From the NCBI GenBank assembly GCA_031285625.1, contig JAITVV010000018.1:1-64000 (forward strand): a stretch of DNA of 64,000 bases, read 5' to 3'. The notes beneath the pieces were generated by a model. The model was not told the origin of the DNA and ran no database searches. It was given only the letters and a program-made list of their open reading frames with translations. The translations under genes were made by a program, and so were the position numbers. This DNA is from Prevotella sp. (lineage in GTDB: Bacteria; Bacteroidota; Bacteroidia; Bacteroidales; Dysgonomonadaceae). Of this stretch, positions 8,173 through 16,001 are shown piece by piece (position 1 is the first letter of the stretch; each line of letters begins with the position of its first letter).

Positions 8173-9554
8173 AAGAATTAAGCAAATTAGGATATACCGA
8201 CAATGTGGCTCGCAGTTTGGCTATAAATATAATAAGTAAGCATTGCAAGCATAATACGAAAGTTGAGGTGACAAACATATTGACAGATTTGTTGGAATAT
8301 CCTGAAAATTACAAGAACAATGAAGTATGGGGTAAGCTGGCAGAGCATTTTGCCCCAACTATATACGAAAAGAAATTTATGGTATATGATCTCACCGATC
8401 AGCCATTGCCATTCAAAACTTATGGAGGCAAGTTTATAGAAAGCCTGGCTAAGCAACAAATGGAGCTGGCAATGCGCCTACCCATTACGCTTTCGGGAGC
8501 ATTGATGCCGGACGCTCATGCCGGATATGGTTTACCTATTGGTGGGGTATTGGCTGTAGATAATGCGGTGATACCTTATGCAGTGGGTTTAGATATCGGT
8601 TGCCGGATGAGCTTGACCGTATTTGATGCGAAGGTAGATTATTTGAAACGTTATTCGCATCAGATAAAGGAAGCATTGAAGGAATATACACACTTTGGTA
8701 TGGATGGTTGTCTTTCTTTTCCTCAAGAACATGAAATACTGGACAGGAAAGAGTTTCAGCTCACTCCACTACTAAAAATGCTTCATGGTAAGGTAGTACG
8801 ACAACTTGGTTCGTCCGGCGGTGGCAATCATTTTGTCGAGTTTGGTGAAATAGAACTGATAGAAAATAATGTATTGAATTTACCCGCTGGAAATTATGTA
8901 GCTCTGCTCTCCCACTCCGGCTCGCGCGGTATGGGAGCAGCTATTGCAAAGCACTACAGTAATATAGCGCGTGAAGTTTGCAAACTGCCACGCTATGCAC
9001 AACATTTTGCATGGCTGGGACTCGATACTGAAGAAGGGCAGGAATACTGGATGAGTATGAATCTGGCAGGGGACTTTGCACAGGCTTGTCATGAAAGGAT
9101 ACATATTAATCTTTCCAAAGCGTTAGGACTGGAAGCTCTGGGTAATGTGAATAATCATCACAATTTTGCATGGAGAGAAGAAATCGCACCCGGAAAGTTT
9201 GCCATCGTACACCGAAAAGGTGCTACCCCTGCGGGAAATGGCGTTGCCGGATTTATACCCGGTAGTATGGCTACTCCAGGTTATCTGGTATGTGGAAAAG
9301 GTAGTCTGGAATCGCTTAATTCGGCTTCACATGGTGCAGGACGTGCTATGTCGAGACAAAAAGCAAAGGAACAATTCACTCAGTCTGCTTTGAAGAAGTT
9401 GCTTACTCAGCAAGGAGTAACTCTTATTGGCGGTAGTGTAGAAGAAATGCCTTTGGCTTATAAAGACATCGACAGGGTGATGCCTGCACAGGAGTCTCTG
9501 GTAGATATACACGGACGCTTTATGCCGCGAATAGTAAGAATGAATAAAGAGTAA
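8157..9554 (+). CDS. rtcB: RNA 2',3'-cyclic phosphate / 5'-OH ligase RtcB (PrfH-linked type)
   Basis: GTP- and Mn-dependent RNA ligase that joins a 3'-phosphate or 2',3'-cyclic phosphate end to a 5'-OH end. Motifs are complete: MPDAHAGYGLPIGG at 118-130, GLDIGCRM at 144-151 with the metal ligands Asp146 and Cys149, GSSGGGNHFVEF at 218-229, SHSGSRG at 252-258, NNHHNF at 332-337, HRKGATPA at 352-359, and SASHGAGR at 389-396 whose His392 should carry GMP. Length 465 exceeds the roughly 408 of E. coli RtcB, with a longer N-terminus. The start ATG lies inside the preceding ORF, and a GTG-started gene follows after 4 bases. With prfH 4.5 kb downstream, it resembles the RtcB2-PrfH ribosome-repair pair rather than a lone RtcB. 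Confidence 0.95.
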   Translation: MEIRLKELSKLGYTDNVARSLAINIISKHCKHNTKVEVTNILTDLLEYPENYKNNEVWGKLAEHFAPTIYEKKFMVYDLTDQPLPFKTYGGKFIESLAKQQMELAMRLPITLSGALMPDAHAGYGLPIGGVLAVDNAVIPYAVGLDIGCRMSLTVFDAKVDYLKRYSHQIKEALKEYTHFGMDGCLSFPQEHEILDRKEFQLTPLLKMLHGKVVRQLGSSGGGNHFVEFGEIELIENNVLNLPAGNYVALLSHSGSRGMGAAIAKHYSNIAREVCKLPRYAQHFAWLGLDTEEGQEYWMSMNLAGDFAQACHERIHINLSKALGLEALGNVNNHHNFAWREEIAPGKFAIVHRKGATPAGNGVAGFIPGSMATPGYLVCGKGSLESLNSASHGAGRAMSRQKAKEQFTQSALKKLLTQQGVTLIGGSVEEMPLAYKDIDRVMPAQESLVDIHGRFMPRIVRMNKE

Positions 9555-9558
9555 AACT

Positions 9559-10050
9559 GTGGGTTGGAAAGTAGTAGAACGAAAGTTAGGCAGGGCAGGT
9601 GGTATAAAACAGCAACAGGCTCGCCAAAAAGAATGGGACAGCAAATATGGTGCGGATAACTGGATGGTTGGTTATATTATTAATGATAAATTTATTACAT
9701 CCGAAGAAGCATTCGACATTATCTATTATCCAAGCTATGTACAGCATTTCAGGAATCATCCCGAAGATTTAAACGAGTTGGTTTCTACAGCTAAAAGTCT
9801 GCGGAATCCACATGCTGAAGCTACAGGAGGTGTTGATTTACAGGTTCCTGCTATTCAGAGATATCTGAGGGAAAATAACCTGACTCTACAAGGTAGTGCA
9901 CTGATGGATATAGGCACATGGGGAAATATACATTCTCATAAACTAAGTGTCAGGGTAAGTCCCTTGCAAATCAAAGTAGTGGGCGACGACAAGATAACCC
10001 TTGAAAAATACTGGCAGGAGAAAAAAGTATTAGTAGTATGGACAGATTAA
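9559..10050 (+). CDS. Uncharacterised RtcB-associated protein
   Basis: The 163-residue soluble protein starts at a GTG, 4 bases after the rtcB stop; no ATG is available near the homologous-looking beginning (VGWKVVERKLGRAGGIKQQQARQKEWDSKYG). I do not recognise the family. It contains a basic Gln-rich opening, then YYPSYVQHFRNHPEDLNELV near 58-76, and the C-terminal half has alternating hydrophobic strands (KLSVRVSPLQIKVVGDD). The tight spacing on both sides suggests translation coupled to rtcB and a role in the same process. The first six or so residues depend on the choice of GTG. Confidence 0.75.
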   Translation: MGWKVVERKLGRAGGIKQQQARQKEWDSKYGADNWMVGYIINDKFITSEEAFDIIYYPSYVQHFRNHPEDLNELVSTAKSLRNPHAEATGGVDLQVPAIQRYLRENNLTLQGSALMDIGTWGNIHSHKLSVRVSPLQIKVVGDDKITLEKYWQEKKVLVVWTD

Positions 10051-10058
10051 AAGAAATT

Positions 10059-10829
10059 AATATGAAAAATAAAATAAGGTTAGACCACGAATTACCATTG
10101 GCAGTAGTTGAATGGGGTTGGAAATTTCATCACCTTGGAACTCCAACAGATAAAGTAATGCCTGATGAGACGTATTTGGCACTCTTTAAACTTTATGTTT
10201 CAGGATTTGACACAAGCCCTTTTGGCATTGAGTGGATGCGGTATGAGAAAGATTCGCCTATTCATCCGCTAATACAGGAAGTACCCCATATCTGTTTTGA
10301 AGTAGAGAATCTTGATTATGAATTAAGCATACACGATTTTAATATTATAACATTGCCAAACTCACCATCAAAGGATACAAGGGTTGCAATGATAGAACAT
10401 AATGGCGCGCCAATGGAATTAATTGAGTTTAAAAATAAAAAAAATAGTAATAAGAAAAATAAAATAAGATTGGACCACGAATTACCATTGGCTGTTGAAG
10501 AATGGGGCTGGAAATATCATCATTTGGGAATTCCAACAAATAAAGTATTGCCGGAAGAGAGATATTTACCCCAATTTAAACTGTATGTTTCAGGCTTTGA
10601 CACAAGCCCGTTTGGGGTGGAATGGATGCGATATGAAAAAGACAGTCCAATATCAGATATAACAAAATCAGTTCCTCATATTGCATTTGAAGTTGATGAT
10701 ATTGACCAGGAATTCGCCAAATATAATTTTGAAATTATTTCTGAACCAGGTATACCTTCCGATGGAGTCAGAGCAGCAATGATTTTGCATAATGGTGCAC
10801 CAATCGAATTAATAGAGTTTAGAAAGTAA
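10059..10829 (+). repeat. Internal tandem gene duplication, two units of about 375 bases
   Basis: Unit 1 begins at 10062 and ends near 10437; unit 2 runs from about 10455 to 10829. They are similar at DNA level as well as protein level, for example AAAAATAAAATAAG(G/A)TT(A/G)GACCACGAATTACC at both starts. The A-rich linker near 10434-10460 encodes KNKKNSNKK. The high DNA identity indicates a recent duplication. Confidence 0.85.
10062..10829 (+). CDS. Tandem-duplicated VOC-fold (glyoxalase-like) protein
   Basis: Two copies of a 125-residue domain lie head to tail (about 1-125 and 131-255). Each begins KNKIRLDHELPLAV, carries FKLYVSGFDTSPFG and EWMRYEKDSPI, then PHI(C/A)FEV and ends GAP(M/I)ELIEF, the pattern of vicinal-oxygen-chelate enzymes such as glyoxalase I and antibiotic-resistance proteins. 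Such domains usually pair to make one active site, so the fusion could be a built-in dimer. No function is assignable; His in WKxHHLG is a possible metal ligand. The first copy aligns with the second from the ATG at 10062, so I prefer it to the in-frame ATG at 10038, which would overlap the previous gene. The next gene overlaps its stop codon by one base. Confidence 0.75.
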   Translation: MKNKIRLDHELPLAVVEWGWKFHHLGTPTDKVMPDETYLALFKLYVSGFDTSPFGIEWMRYEKDSPIHPLIQEVPHICFEVENLDYELSIHDFNIITLPNSPSKDTRVAMIEHNGAPMELIEFKNKKNSNKKNKIRLDHELPLAVEEWGWKYHHLGIPTNKVLPEERYLPQFKLYVSGFDTSPFGVEWMRYEKDSPISDITKSVPHIAFEVDDIDQEFAKYNFEIISEPGIPSDGVRAAMILHNGAPIELIEFRK

Positions 10830-11269
10830 TGACAGATTTATATACAGGAAAAGATTTATTGATAAAGAAGTATGGGTTAAATCTCAAGAATGATGGTTAT
10901 TGGTACATTAAGAAGGAAAATGCTCATGAACAATTAGTTTTTAAGGACTCATTCTTTCAAAAGAGTGACCTCATAATTATTCTGTTTCGAATTTATAAGC
11001 TTTGTTTTGCTAAGGTCAGTTATTTCAGGCGAAATATACATAAGTATGAAGCATACAAGTATCATTATAAGGATGGATTTACTCAAACAGACCTATGGGA
11101 TGCAGACTTCTTTAAGCATAAGAAGTCAGGATATATTATTGATTTCAGATTTCTGCAAACTATAACAGATATAAACATATTCTTGCAGTTAGTTGCAGAA
11201 CTAGAGTTGACAGAGGATGAGAAATATCGCGACATGAGTATTTTTTCGCGATTGGAGTCCCTGTCGTAA
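10829..11269 (+). CDS. Uncharacterised protein
   Basis: The 146-residue product has no signal peptide or membrane helix and no motif I recognise. It is rich in aromatic and charged residues (YWYIKKE, YKLCFAKVSYFRRNIHKYEAYKYHYKDG) and ends in a likely helical, acidic C-terminus. Its ATG shares one base with the TAA of the VOC gene, so translation is probably coupled. Codon use resembles the VOC gene, a little more AT-rich than rtcB, which may mean that the two arrived together. Function unknown. Confidence 0.65.
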   Translation: MTDLYTGKDLLIKKYGLNLKNDGYWYIKKENAHEQLVFKDSFFQKSDLIIILFRIYKLCFAKVSYFRRNIHKYEAYKYHYKDGFTQTDLWDADFFKHKKSGYIIDFRFLQTITDINIFLQLVAELELTEDEKYRDMSIFSRLESLS

Positions 11270-11289
11270 CAAACATAATTTAAAAAACA

Positions 11290-12135
11290 ATGAAAATAGC
11301 AATATTTGCCGATATACATGGCAAGATACTTCTACCGTTCAAGATGGTGGATGCTTATCAAAAACAATATGGAGAAAAGATAGACCTGATTCTCCAATGC
11401 GGAGATATAGGAGCTTTTCCGGACATAGAAAAACTGGACAAAGCCACAATAAAGCATGCCAAAGGGGACATGCAGGAACTGGGGTTTAGCAAGCAGTTTC
11501 TTTATATCAACCGGGATATCGAACAATTTCTGGACAAGCTGGATATCGATATGATTTGTGTACGTGGTAATCACGAAGACCATGATTTTCTGGACGAAAA
11601 AGAAGGAAAAGCAACAGACTTTCGTTACCCTATCGACTGCTATCATAGAATATTTGTTTGCAAAAGCGGTATCACACAGTCATTTTGGAAAGATGGGGAA
11701 GAACTTGTCTTTATGGGTATCGGACGCATTGGTGACCGTAAACAACGGAATGACAAACGTTTTATCCAGGAATATGAACGCAGGGAAATTAAAAGGGCTC
11801 TTCATCAGGGACATAAAATAGATATTCTTATTTCGCATGATATATCTTCAGAGATGACAAGCCCCGGATTCGGCATGGACGAACTCCGGCCTGTATTGAA
11901 CCAGTTAAGACCTTTTGCACATTTCTTCGGGCATACTGGTAAACCCTATAAGGTAGAACTGGATGAGAATAAGCAGACTTTTTCCGTAAAAATAAAAGAG
12001 CTGGAATTTGATGTCTCCGGTAGTTTGCCCGAAGGTTGCATGTTTATACTTGAAAAAATAAATGGCGTGATTGAAGGAGATCCGGTTAGTATCGATTTTA
12101 TTCGTCAGTTCAATAAACATACATGGCTTTTGTAA
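11290..12135 (+). CDS. Calcineurin-like metallophosphoesterase
   Basis: Predicted dinuclear-metal phosphoesterase. The metal motifs appear in order: FADIHG at 6-11, QCGDIG near 36-41, VRGNHEDHD near 79-87, ISHD near 180 and FFGHTGKPY near 211-219. The 281-residue protein is soluble and has an extra C-terminal region of about 60 residues after the last motif. It lies 20 bases after the previous gene and completes the first half of the rtcB-prfH cluster. Members of this superfamily include 2',3'-cyclic nucleotide and RNA phosphodiesterases, so trimming of RNA ends before or after RtcB sealing is a reasonable but untested inference. Confidence 0.85.
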   Translation: MKIAIFADIHGKILLPFKMVDAYQKQYGEKIDLILQCGDIGAFPDIEKLDKATIKHAKGDMQELGFSKQFLYINRDIEQFLDKLDIDMICVRGNHEDHDFLDEKEGKATDFRYPIDCYHRIFVCKSGITQSFWKDGEELVFMGIGRIGDRKQRNDKRFIQEYERREIKRALHQGHKIDILISHDISSEMTSPGFGMDELRPVLNQLRPFAHFFGHTGKPYKVELDENKQTFSVKIKELEFDVSGSLPEGCMFILEKINGVIEGDPVSIDFIRQFNKHTWLL

Positions 12136-12203
12136 TTTCGGATAAAATTATCTAATATTATGTTGCATTAGAAGAATAGAAAGTAACAAATTAAAATAGA
12201 GGT

Positions 12204-12283
12204 AAAAGTGTTACTTTTGTCACCTTTTGTTTGTATTATATTGAATATTAGTATTCTATGAAAATAGAAAAAGTGTTACTTTT
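12204..12283 (+). promoter_or_regulatory. Candidate promoter with two copies of an AAAAGT-gtt-ACTTTT operator
   Basis: A 15-base inverted repeat, AAAAGTGTTACTTTT, occurs at 12204-12218 and again at 12269-12283, 65 bases apart. The first copy overlaps TACTTTTG at 12212-12219, a fit to the -7 consensus. The pair precedes the zinc-ribbon gene at 12307, so the prfH half of the cluster probably has its own promoter and repressor-like control. A variant, AAAACTATTACTTTT, lies upstream of the lipoamide dehydrogenase gene at 35773. Confidence 0.5.
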
Positions 12284-12306
12284 TACATTAATTTGAGACT
12301 TACAGA

Positions 12307-12876
12307 ATGAAAAGATATACAAAATCAGGTAGATATTATAAAAACTACTATTTAGTAGAATGTCCCCAATGTCATAAACCAGCCAATGTGGAAAAAGGAA
12401 TACTTAGCTGTCCGAATTGTATGCTACTAAAGAATGCAGATGATGATATTTCATATAAGGCATATGTAAAACGGTTTTGTCCTTATTGTGGAAAAGAAAT
12501 ATATGCTGAACAGTCGGGATTTAAAACTCCCCCGAAAGAAATAAGTGTGACTTGTTCTCATTGTCAGGAAGCTATTGAATATTCTCCGAATATTGAGAGC
12601 TACCGGAAGATATATTCTTTACCTCAGGATACAGGACTAAAGAAAGACCCTTATTTCTGCTTACCATTGTGGTTGCAAACAGAGGTGAAAGGAAATATTT
12701 TCTGGGCATGTAACCGCGAGCATCTGCAGGAAATAAAAGAATATGTAGAATCTGACCTTCGCGAACGGTTATGGCCATATCTGATGACAATGACGGCAAA
12801 ACTACCCGCATTTATAAAAGATGCGAAAAATAGGGAAGATATTATAAAGGGAATTAACCGGCTGGAAAAAAAATAA
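12307..12876 (+). CDS. Zinc-ribbon protein of the rtcB-prfH cluster
   Basis: The first 90 residues hold four CxxC pairs: C19/C22 (CPQC), C35/C38 (CPNC), C58/C61 (CPYC) and C83/C86 (CSHC). These would make two zinc ribbons of the TFIIB or rubredoxin-knuckle kind, usual in proteins that bind RNA, DNA or the ribosome. The C-terminal part (about 105-189) reads DPYFCLPLWLQTEVKGNIFWACN followed by helices. It starts a second tight run of genes, ending 2 bases before the next ATG. A role in recognising damaged RNA or ribosomes is inference from context. Confidence 0.8.
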   Translation: MKRYTKSGRYYKNYYLVECPQCHKPANVEKGILSCPNCMLLKNADDDISYKAYVKRFCPYCGKEIYAEQSGFKTPPKEISVTCSHCQEAIEYSPNIESYRKIYSLPQDTGLKKDPYFCLPLWLQTEVKGNIFWACNREHLQEIKEYVESDLRERLWPYLMTMTAKLPAFIKDAKNREDIIKGINRLEKK

Positions 12877-12878
12877 TT

Positions 12879-13475
12879 ATGGGATTACTTGATTTATTAT
12901 TTCCAAAGAAGGAAGATGCACAGAAAGTGACAGAAGAGGATATGCGTAATACTATTATTAAGCTGAATCTACTTATAACAATTCTGGAACTATTTGATGG
13001 TACTTGTGCGGATAAGGTTGTTACCCGTTTGGGGCTGAATGAATCTTATGGTTTCACAAAACCATATCCAATCATCGATTTACTAAAATGCCAGCAGGAT
13101 CATTACTTAATTGACCGGTATATTCCTTTACTTGCTTATGGACATGGGACAATATATGCATATGATAGCCTTTTAAATGGATTTATAAAATACTATTTGG
13201 AACTGGGGCCTAAAGATGGGCGATATCCTACTCTTACATGGGACGGCGTATTTATTGACTATATATTCAGTTTATGGGAAAATAAGTGGATAGATGATGA
13301 TAATGAAGAATATACGAATGAGGATATAATATATGTTGGAAAATTGTTAGGCTTGAAACATATTGAAGTGATAATGGAATCCATCGTCAGGAATTTCGAG
13401 GTTGGTACTTTCAACTCTTACGAAAAATGGAAACAAGAGACGACAGACCTATTAAATGCTCATATAAATGAATGA
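12879..13475 (+). CDS. Uncharacterised protein of the rtcB-prfH cluster
   Basis: Predicted mostly helical cytosolic protein of 198 residues with no recognised domain. It opens MGLLDLLFPKKEDAQKV, carries many acidic residues, and has a WDGVFIDYIFSLWENKWIDDDNEEYTNEDI segment near 123-152. It begins 2 bases after the zinc-ribbon stop and its end overlaps the next gene by 8 bases, so it is part of the prfH transcription unit. I do not recognise the family and assign no function. Confidence 0.7.
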   Translation: MGLLDLLFPKKEDAQKVTEEDMRNTIIKLNLLITILELFDGTCADKVVTRLGLNESYGFTKPYPIIDLLKCQQDHYLIDRYIPLLAYGHGTIYAYDSLLNGFIKYYLELGPKDGRYPTLTWDGVFIDYIFSLWENKWIDDDNEEYTNEDIIYVGKLLGLKHIEVIMESIVRNFEVGTFNSYEKWKQETTDLLNAHINE

Positions 13476-14022
13476 TCTTATCCATTATCACGATTTTAAA
13501 CATCATCTATTATCTGACCTGAAATGGTTAGAGAAGAACAAGGGCGAATGGGATGAAGTTATAGAACTTGATCTAAAATCGATAGGTAATTCTCAGTTGG
13601 ATTTTTATATAGGTAATCTTTCTTCTGAAAATATCAAAGCAGAGATGTCTGCATGGTTAAGAAGTCGTCAGCTTTACCAGAAAGATAATTACAAAGATTG
13701 GATCAGCGAAAATAAAGGTTTCAGGGAAGTAAAGCTTTCTGATGATTCGGCATGGACGTTGCGTATTATAGAGAAAGAGTCGTTTATACATATTCATCCG
13801 TCACGCTATTCCACGCATACTATGCGTATAAAGGCAAATACATTGAAAACAGTATTATGCACACTTCTCTTTGAGAATATATACACATTTATATTCAATA
13901 CAGAGTCGGTTAATTATTATAGGGATAAATATTTAGATTTATCTCTTGTTAAGGTTGCTGGCAACCACAATGAACTGGAGGCTGTTTTCAGCCTGTTTAC
14001 AGATAAAAGAATAAATGAATAA
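13468..14022 (+). CDS. Uncharacterised protein of the rtcB-prfH cluster
   Basis: A 184-residue soluble protein without recognised motif. A central segment (ESFIHIHPSRYSTHTMRIKANTLKTVL near 103-130) is basic and may bind nucleic acid, with flanking mixed alpha/beta sequence. Start overlaps the previous gene by 8 bases and its stop overlaps the start of prfH by 8 bases, the tightest coupling in the cluster, which makes it a strong candidate partner of PrfH. No function assigned. Confidence 0.7.
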   Translation: MNDLIHYHDFKHHLLSDLKWLEKNKGEWDEVIELDLKSIGNSQLDFYIGNLSSENIKAEMSAWLRSRQLYQKDNYKDWISENKGFREVKLSDDSAWTLRIIEKESFIHIHPSRYSTHTMRIKANTLKTVLCTLLFENIYTFIFNTESVNYYRDKYLDLSLVKVAGNHNELEAVFSLFTDKRINE

Positions 14023-14635
14023 TAAAATATACTTACAAATAACTTCAGGAAGAGGGCCAGCCGAATGTTGCAGGGCTGTGGCTTTAGTTTTGGAGAAAAT
14101 ATTAAAGCAAGCGAAGGATCAGGCGTTAAAAGCAGAGGTGATAGATCGTGAAGCCGGTCCGCTTAACAGGACATTATTATCTGCAACCTTATCGATAGAA
14201 GGTAAGAACCCGCATGAAATGGTTAAAGAATGGGAAGGTACAATACAATGGATATCAAAAAGCCCTTATCGTATTTATCACAAACGTAAAAACTGGTTTA
14301 TAGGTATTCAGACTTTTACTATTCCTGTCAATAAGGAAGCCAATGAAAGAGAAATCCGCTACGAAACTTTACGCGCTTCAGGACCGGGTGGGCAGCATGT
14401 GAATAAAACAGAATCAGCTGTAAGGGCTATCCATACACCTTCAGGCTTAAGCATTACAGCATCTGATCAACGATCACAACTGCAAAATAAGAAACTGGCA
14501 ACAGAACGCTTACTAATAAAACTTGCAGCATGGAATGTGGAACAAGCAATGATTGCCGCACAGGCCAATTGGAGTAATCATAACACTCTTCAACGAGGAA
14601 ATCCTGTAAAAGTAATAGAGGCTCCATTGTCTTAG
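14015..14635 (+). CDS. prfH: Peptide chain release factor homologue PrfH
   Basis: Short class I release-factor relative that hydrolyses peptidyl-tRNA. The catalytic GGQ is at residues 125-127 in ASGPGGQHVNKTESAVRA, followed by the basic SDQRSQLQNKKLATERL block at 149-166. At 206 residues it lacks the N-terminal domain of RF1/RF2, and I see no stop-codon-reading PxT or SPF motif. E. coli PrfH paired with its RtcB has been shown to act on ribosomes with a broken decoding-centre rRNA, releasing the peptide so that RtcB can reseal it. The gene ends the cluster, coupled by overlap to the preceding unknown gene. ArfB/YaeJ is an alternative GGQ protein but is smaller, with a basic C-terminal tail absent here. 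Confidence 0.92.
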   Translation: MNNKIYLQITSGRGPAECCRAVALVLEKILKQAKDQALKAEVIDREAGPLNRTLLSATLSIEGKNPHEMVKEWEGTIQWISKSPYRIYHKRKNWFIGIQTFTIPVNKEANEREIRYETLRASGPGGQHVNKTESAVRAIHTPSGLSITASDQRSQLQNKKLATERLLIKLAAWNVEQAMIAAQANWSNHNTLQRGNPVKVIEAPLS

Positions 14636-14745
14636 ACTGACCATTTAACTTTTTCGTCGAGAGAATTTCCCTCTTTGTCGATTATCATTTTTTGGACGAA
14701 AACTTGTTCATAATTTTGAATTAACAAACTTAAAGCACAAAGATT

Positions 14746-15348
14746 ATGAAAAAGTTATTAATAGCCATTAGTATATTTTTTGCAGTAGGAATGGTTTCTC
14801 CTACAATGGCACAGAACATAAATATAAACATAAATTTGGATAAGCAACCGGCTTGGGGTCCAACTGGATACGACTATGCAGGATATTACTATTTCCCTGA
14901 TATTAATGTATACTTTGATGTGAATAATTCCCTGTTCTATTACCTTACAAGTGGGAGATGGATTTCGAACCAGTACTTACCTAGCAGTTATCGTAAATAC
15001 GATCTGTACAGCATGTATAAGGTTGTAGTAAATGATAATCAGCCTTGGTTGCAAAATAAGACACATAAGAAGTCATATTCCCAGTATAAGGGTGATCGTA
15101 CTCAGGAGCCTATTCGTTACAGTAATAATACTAAATACAATAATAGTAAGAATAATACACGAGGCTGGGTAAATACTAATTCGAACTCAAATTCGAATAA
15201 TAACAGACAGAATGCCAGAGAGAGCAGTAATGTTACTAGTAATAGAAATACTGACAGTCGGCAGACAACAAATAGGAATACTACAGACAGACAATCTGAT
15301 AGGAACTCAAGTACTACAAGGAATTCAAATACTACAAATAAAAGATAG
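14746..15348 (+). CDS. Secreted protein with Asn/Ser/Thr/Arg low-complexity tail
   Basis: Signal peptide (hydrophobic 4-18, cleavage likely after TMAQ at 23), then a compact domain of about 80 residues rich in Tyr and Asp (WGPTGYDYAGYYYFPDINVYFDVN), then a tail from about 110 to 200 made of Asn, Ser, Thr, Arg, Gln and Asp. The first domain resembles small periplasmic or surface proteins of Bacteroidales whose function is unknown. The tail looks disordered and may contact DNA, glycans or the wall. The gene stands alone, followed by a terminator shared with the convergent DinB-like gene. Confidence 0.8.
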   Translation: MKKLLIAISIFFAVGMVSPTMAQNINININLDKQPAWGPTGYDYAGYYYFPDINVYFDVNNSLFYYLTSGRWISNQYLPSSYRKYDLYSMYKVVVNDNQPWLQNKTHKKSYSQYKGDRTQEPIRYSNNTKYNNSKNNTRGWVNTNSNSNSNNNRQNARESSNVTSNRNTDSRQTTNRNTTDRQSDRNSSTTRNSNTTNKR

Positions 15349-15395
15349 GATAAGTTAATAAGTTAAGTTCAGTAAGATTGATTGGTTAATAAGGT

Positions 15396-15421
15396 AAAGG
15401 CGAGCAGTGATGCCCGCCTTT
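15396..15421. terminator. Bidirectional terminator
   Basis: AAAGGCG at 15396-15402 pairs with CGCCTTT at 15415-15421; two further base pairs close the loop. It lies between the convergent genes ending at 15348 (plus) and 15433 (minus) and has A/T runs on both sides. Confidence 0.75.
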
Positions 15422-15432
15422 ATTATCTGAGG

Positions 15433-15903
15433 TCATTTTGCTATAATTTCTTCTATTTCGCTGATGTGTAAATGCAGGTGACTTGGATATCCGTTAATCA
15501 TATCGTGTAGCGATACTATATTTCCTTCAAAGTCAGTCCATGTATTATTCAATTTGGATATATCTATGTTTTGCACCAGATGTACAATATGTAGATTATA
15601 GAACTTCCATAGGGCTACAAGGTTATTCCAATCTTCATTCTGGTAATTCTGAATAGCTATCCAGCGGTCATTATCCTGCGTATAATCAGGGAATGTAAGA
15701 TCAGAATGATATTGTAATCGCACCATCCGTTGGTGATTGTTAGAGGCCGAGTCGATGAGGTGTCCTATTAGCTGTTTTATGGTCCTGTTTTGTGAATTCC
15801 TTCTGTTTGAAATTGTATCATCTGGTAAATTCAGTAACTTACTCTCCCATACCTCAGTTATATGGTTTATCGCATTTATTGCTTCAGTGAAATTTGCCAT
15901 CAT
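15433..15903 (-). CDS. DinB/YfiT-like four-helix metalloprotein
   Basis: The 156-residue protein matches the DinB-like superfamily: an N-terminal helix, then RTIKQLIGHLIDSASNNHQRM near 40-60 and a C-terminal YPSHLHLHISEIEEII, placing His residues where family members hold a metal. Members include bacillithiol or mycothiol S-transferases and damage-induced proteins; substrate here is unknown. Two start codons (MM) lie together at the start; either is possible. Transcribed alone and convergent with the secreted protein gene. Confidence 0.75.
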   Translation of the reverse strand: MMANFTEAINAINHITEVWESKLLNLPDDTISNRRNSQNRTIKQLIGHLIDSASNNHQRMVRLQYHSDLTFPDYTQDNDRWIAIQNYQNEDWNNLVALWKFYNLHIVHLVQNIDISKLNNTWTDFEGNIVSLHDMINGYPSHLHLHISEIEEIIAK

Positions 15904-16001
15904 TCTCTTTTTATTACTGGAAAGATTGAGATAAAAATAAATCTATCCGTTTTCAAAGATAACGAATAGATTTACACTACTTTATTTTTAATATGGGAAA
16001 A

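Noticed and set aside
7390-14635. rtcB cluster as a recently inserted mobile island
   Set aside because: No integrase, tRNA, flanking repeat or transposase found at its borders; composition is only slightly different.
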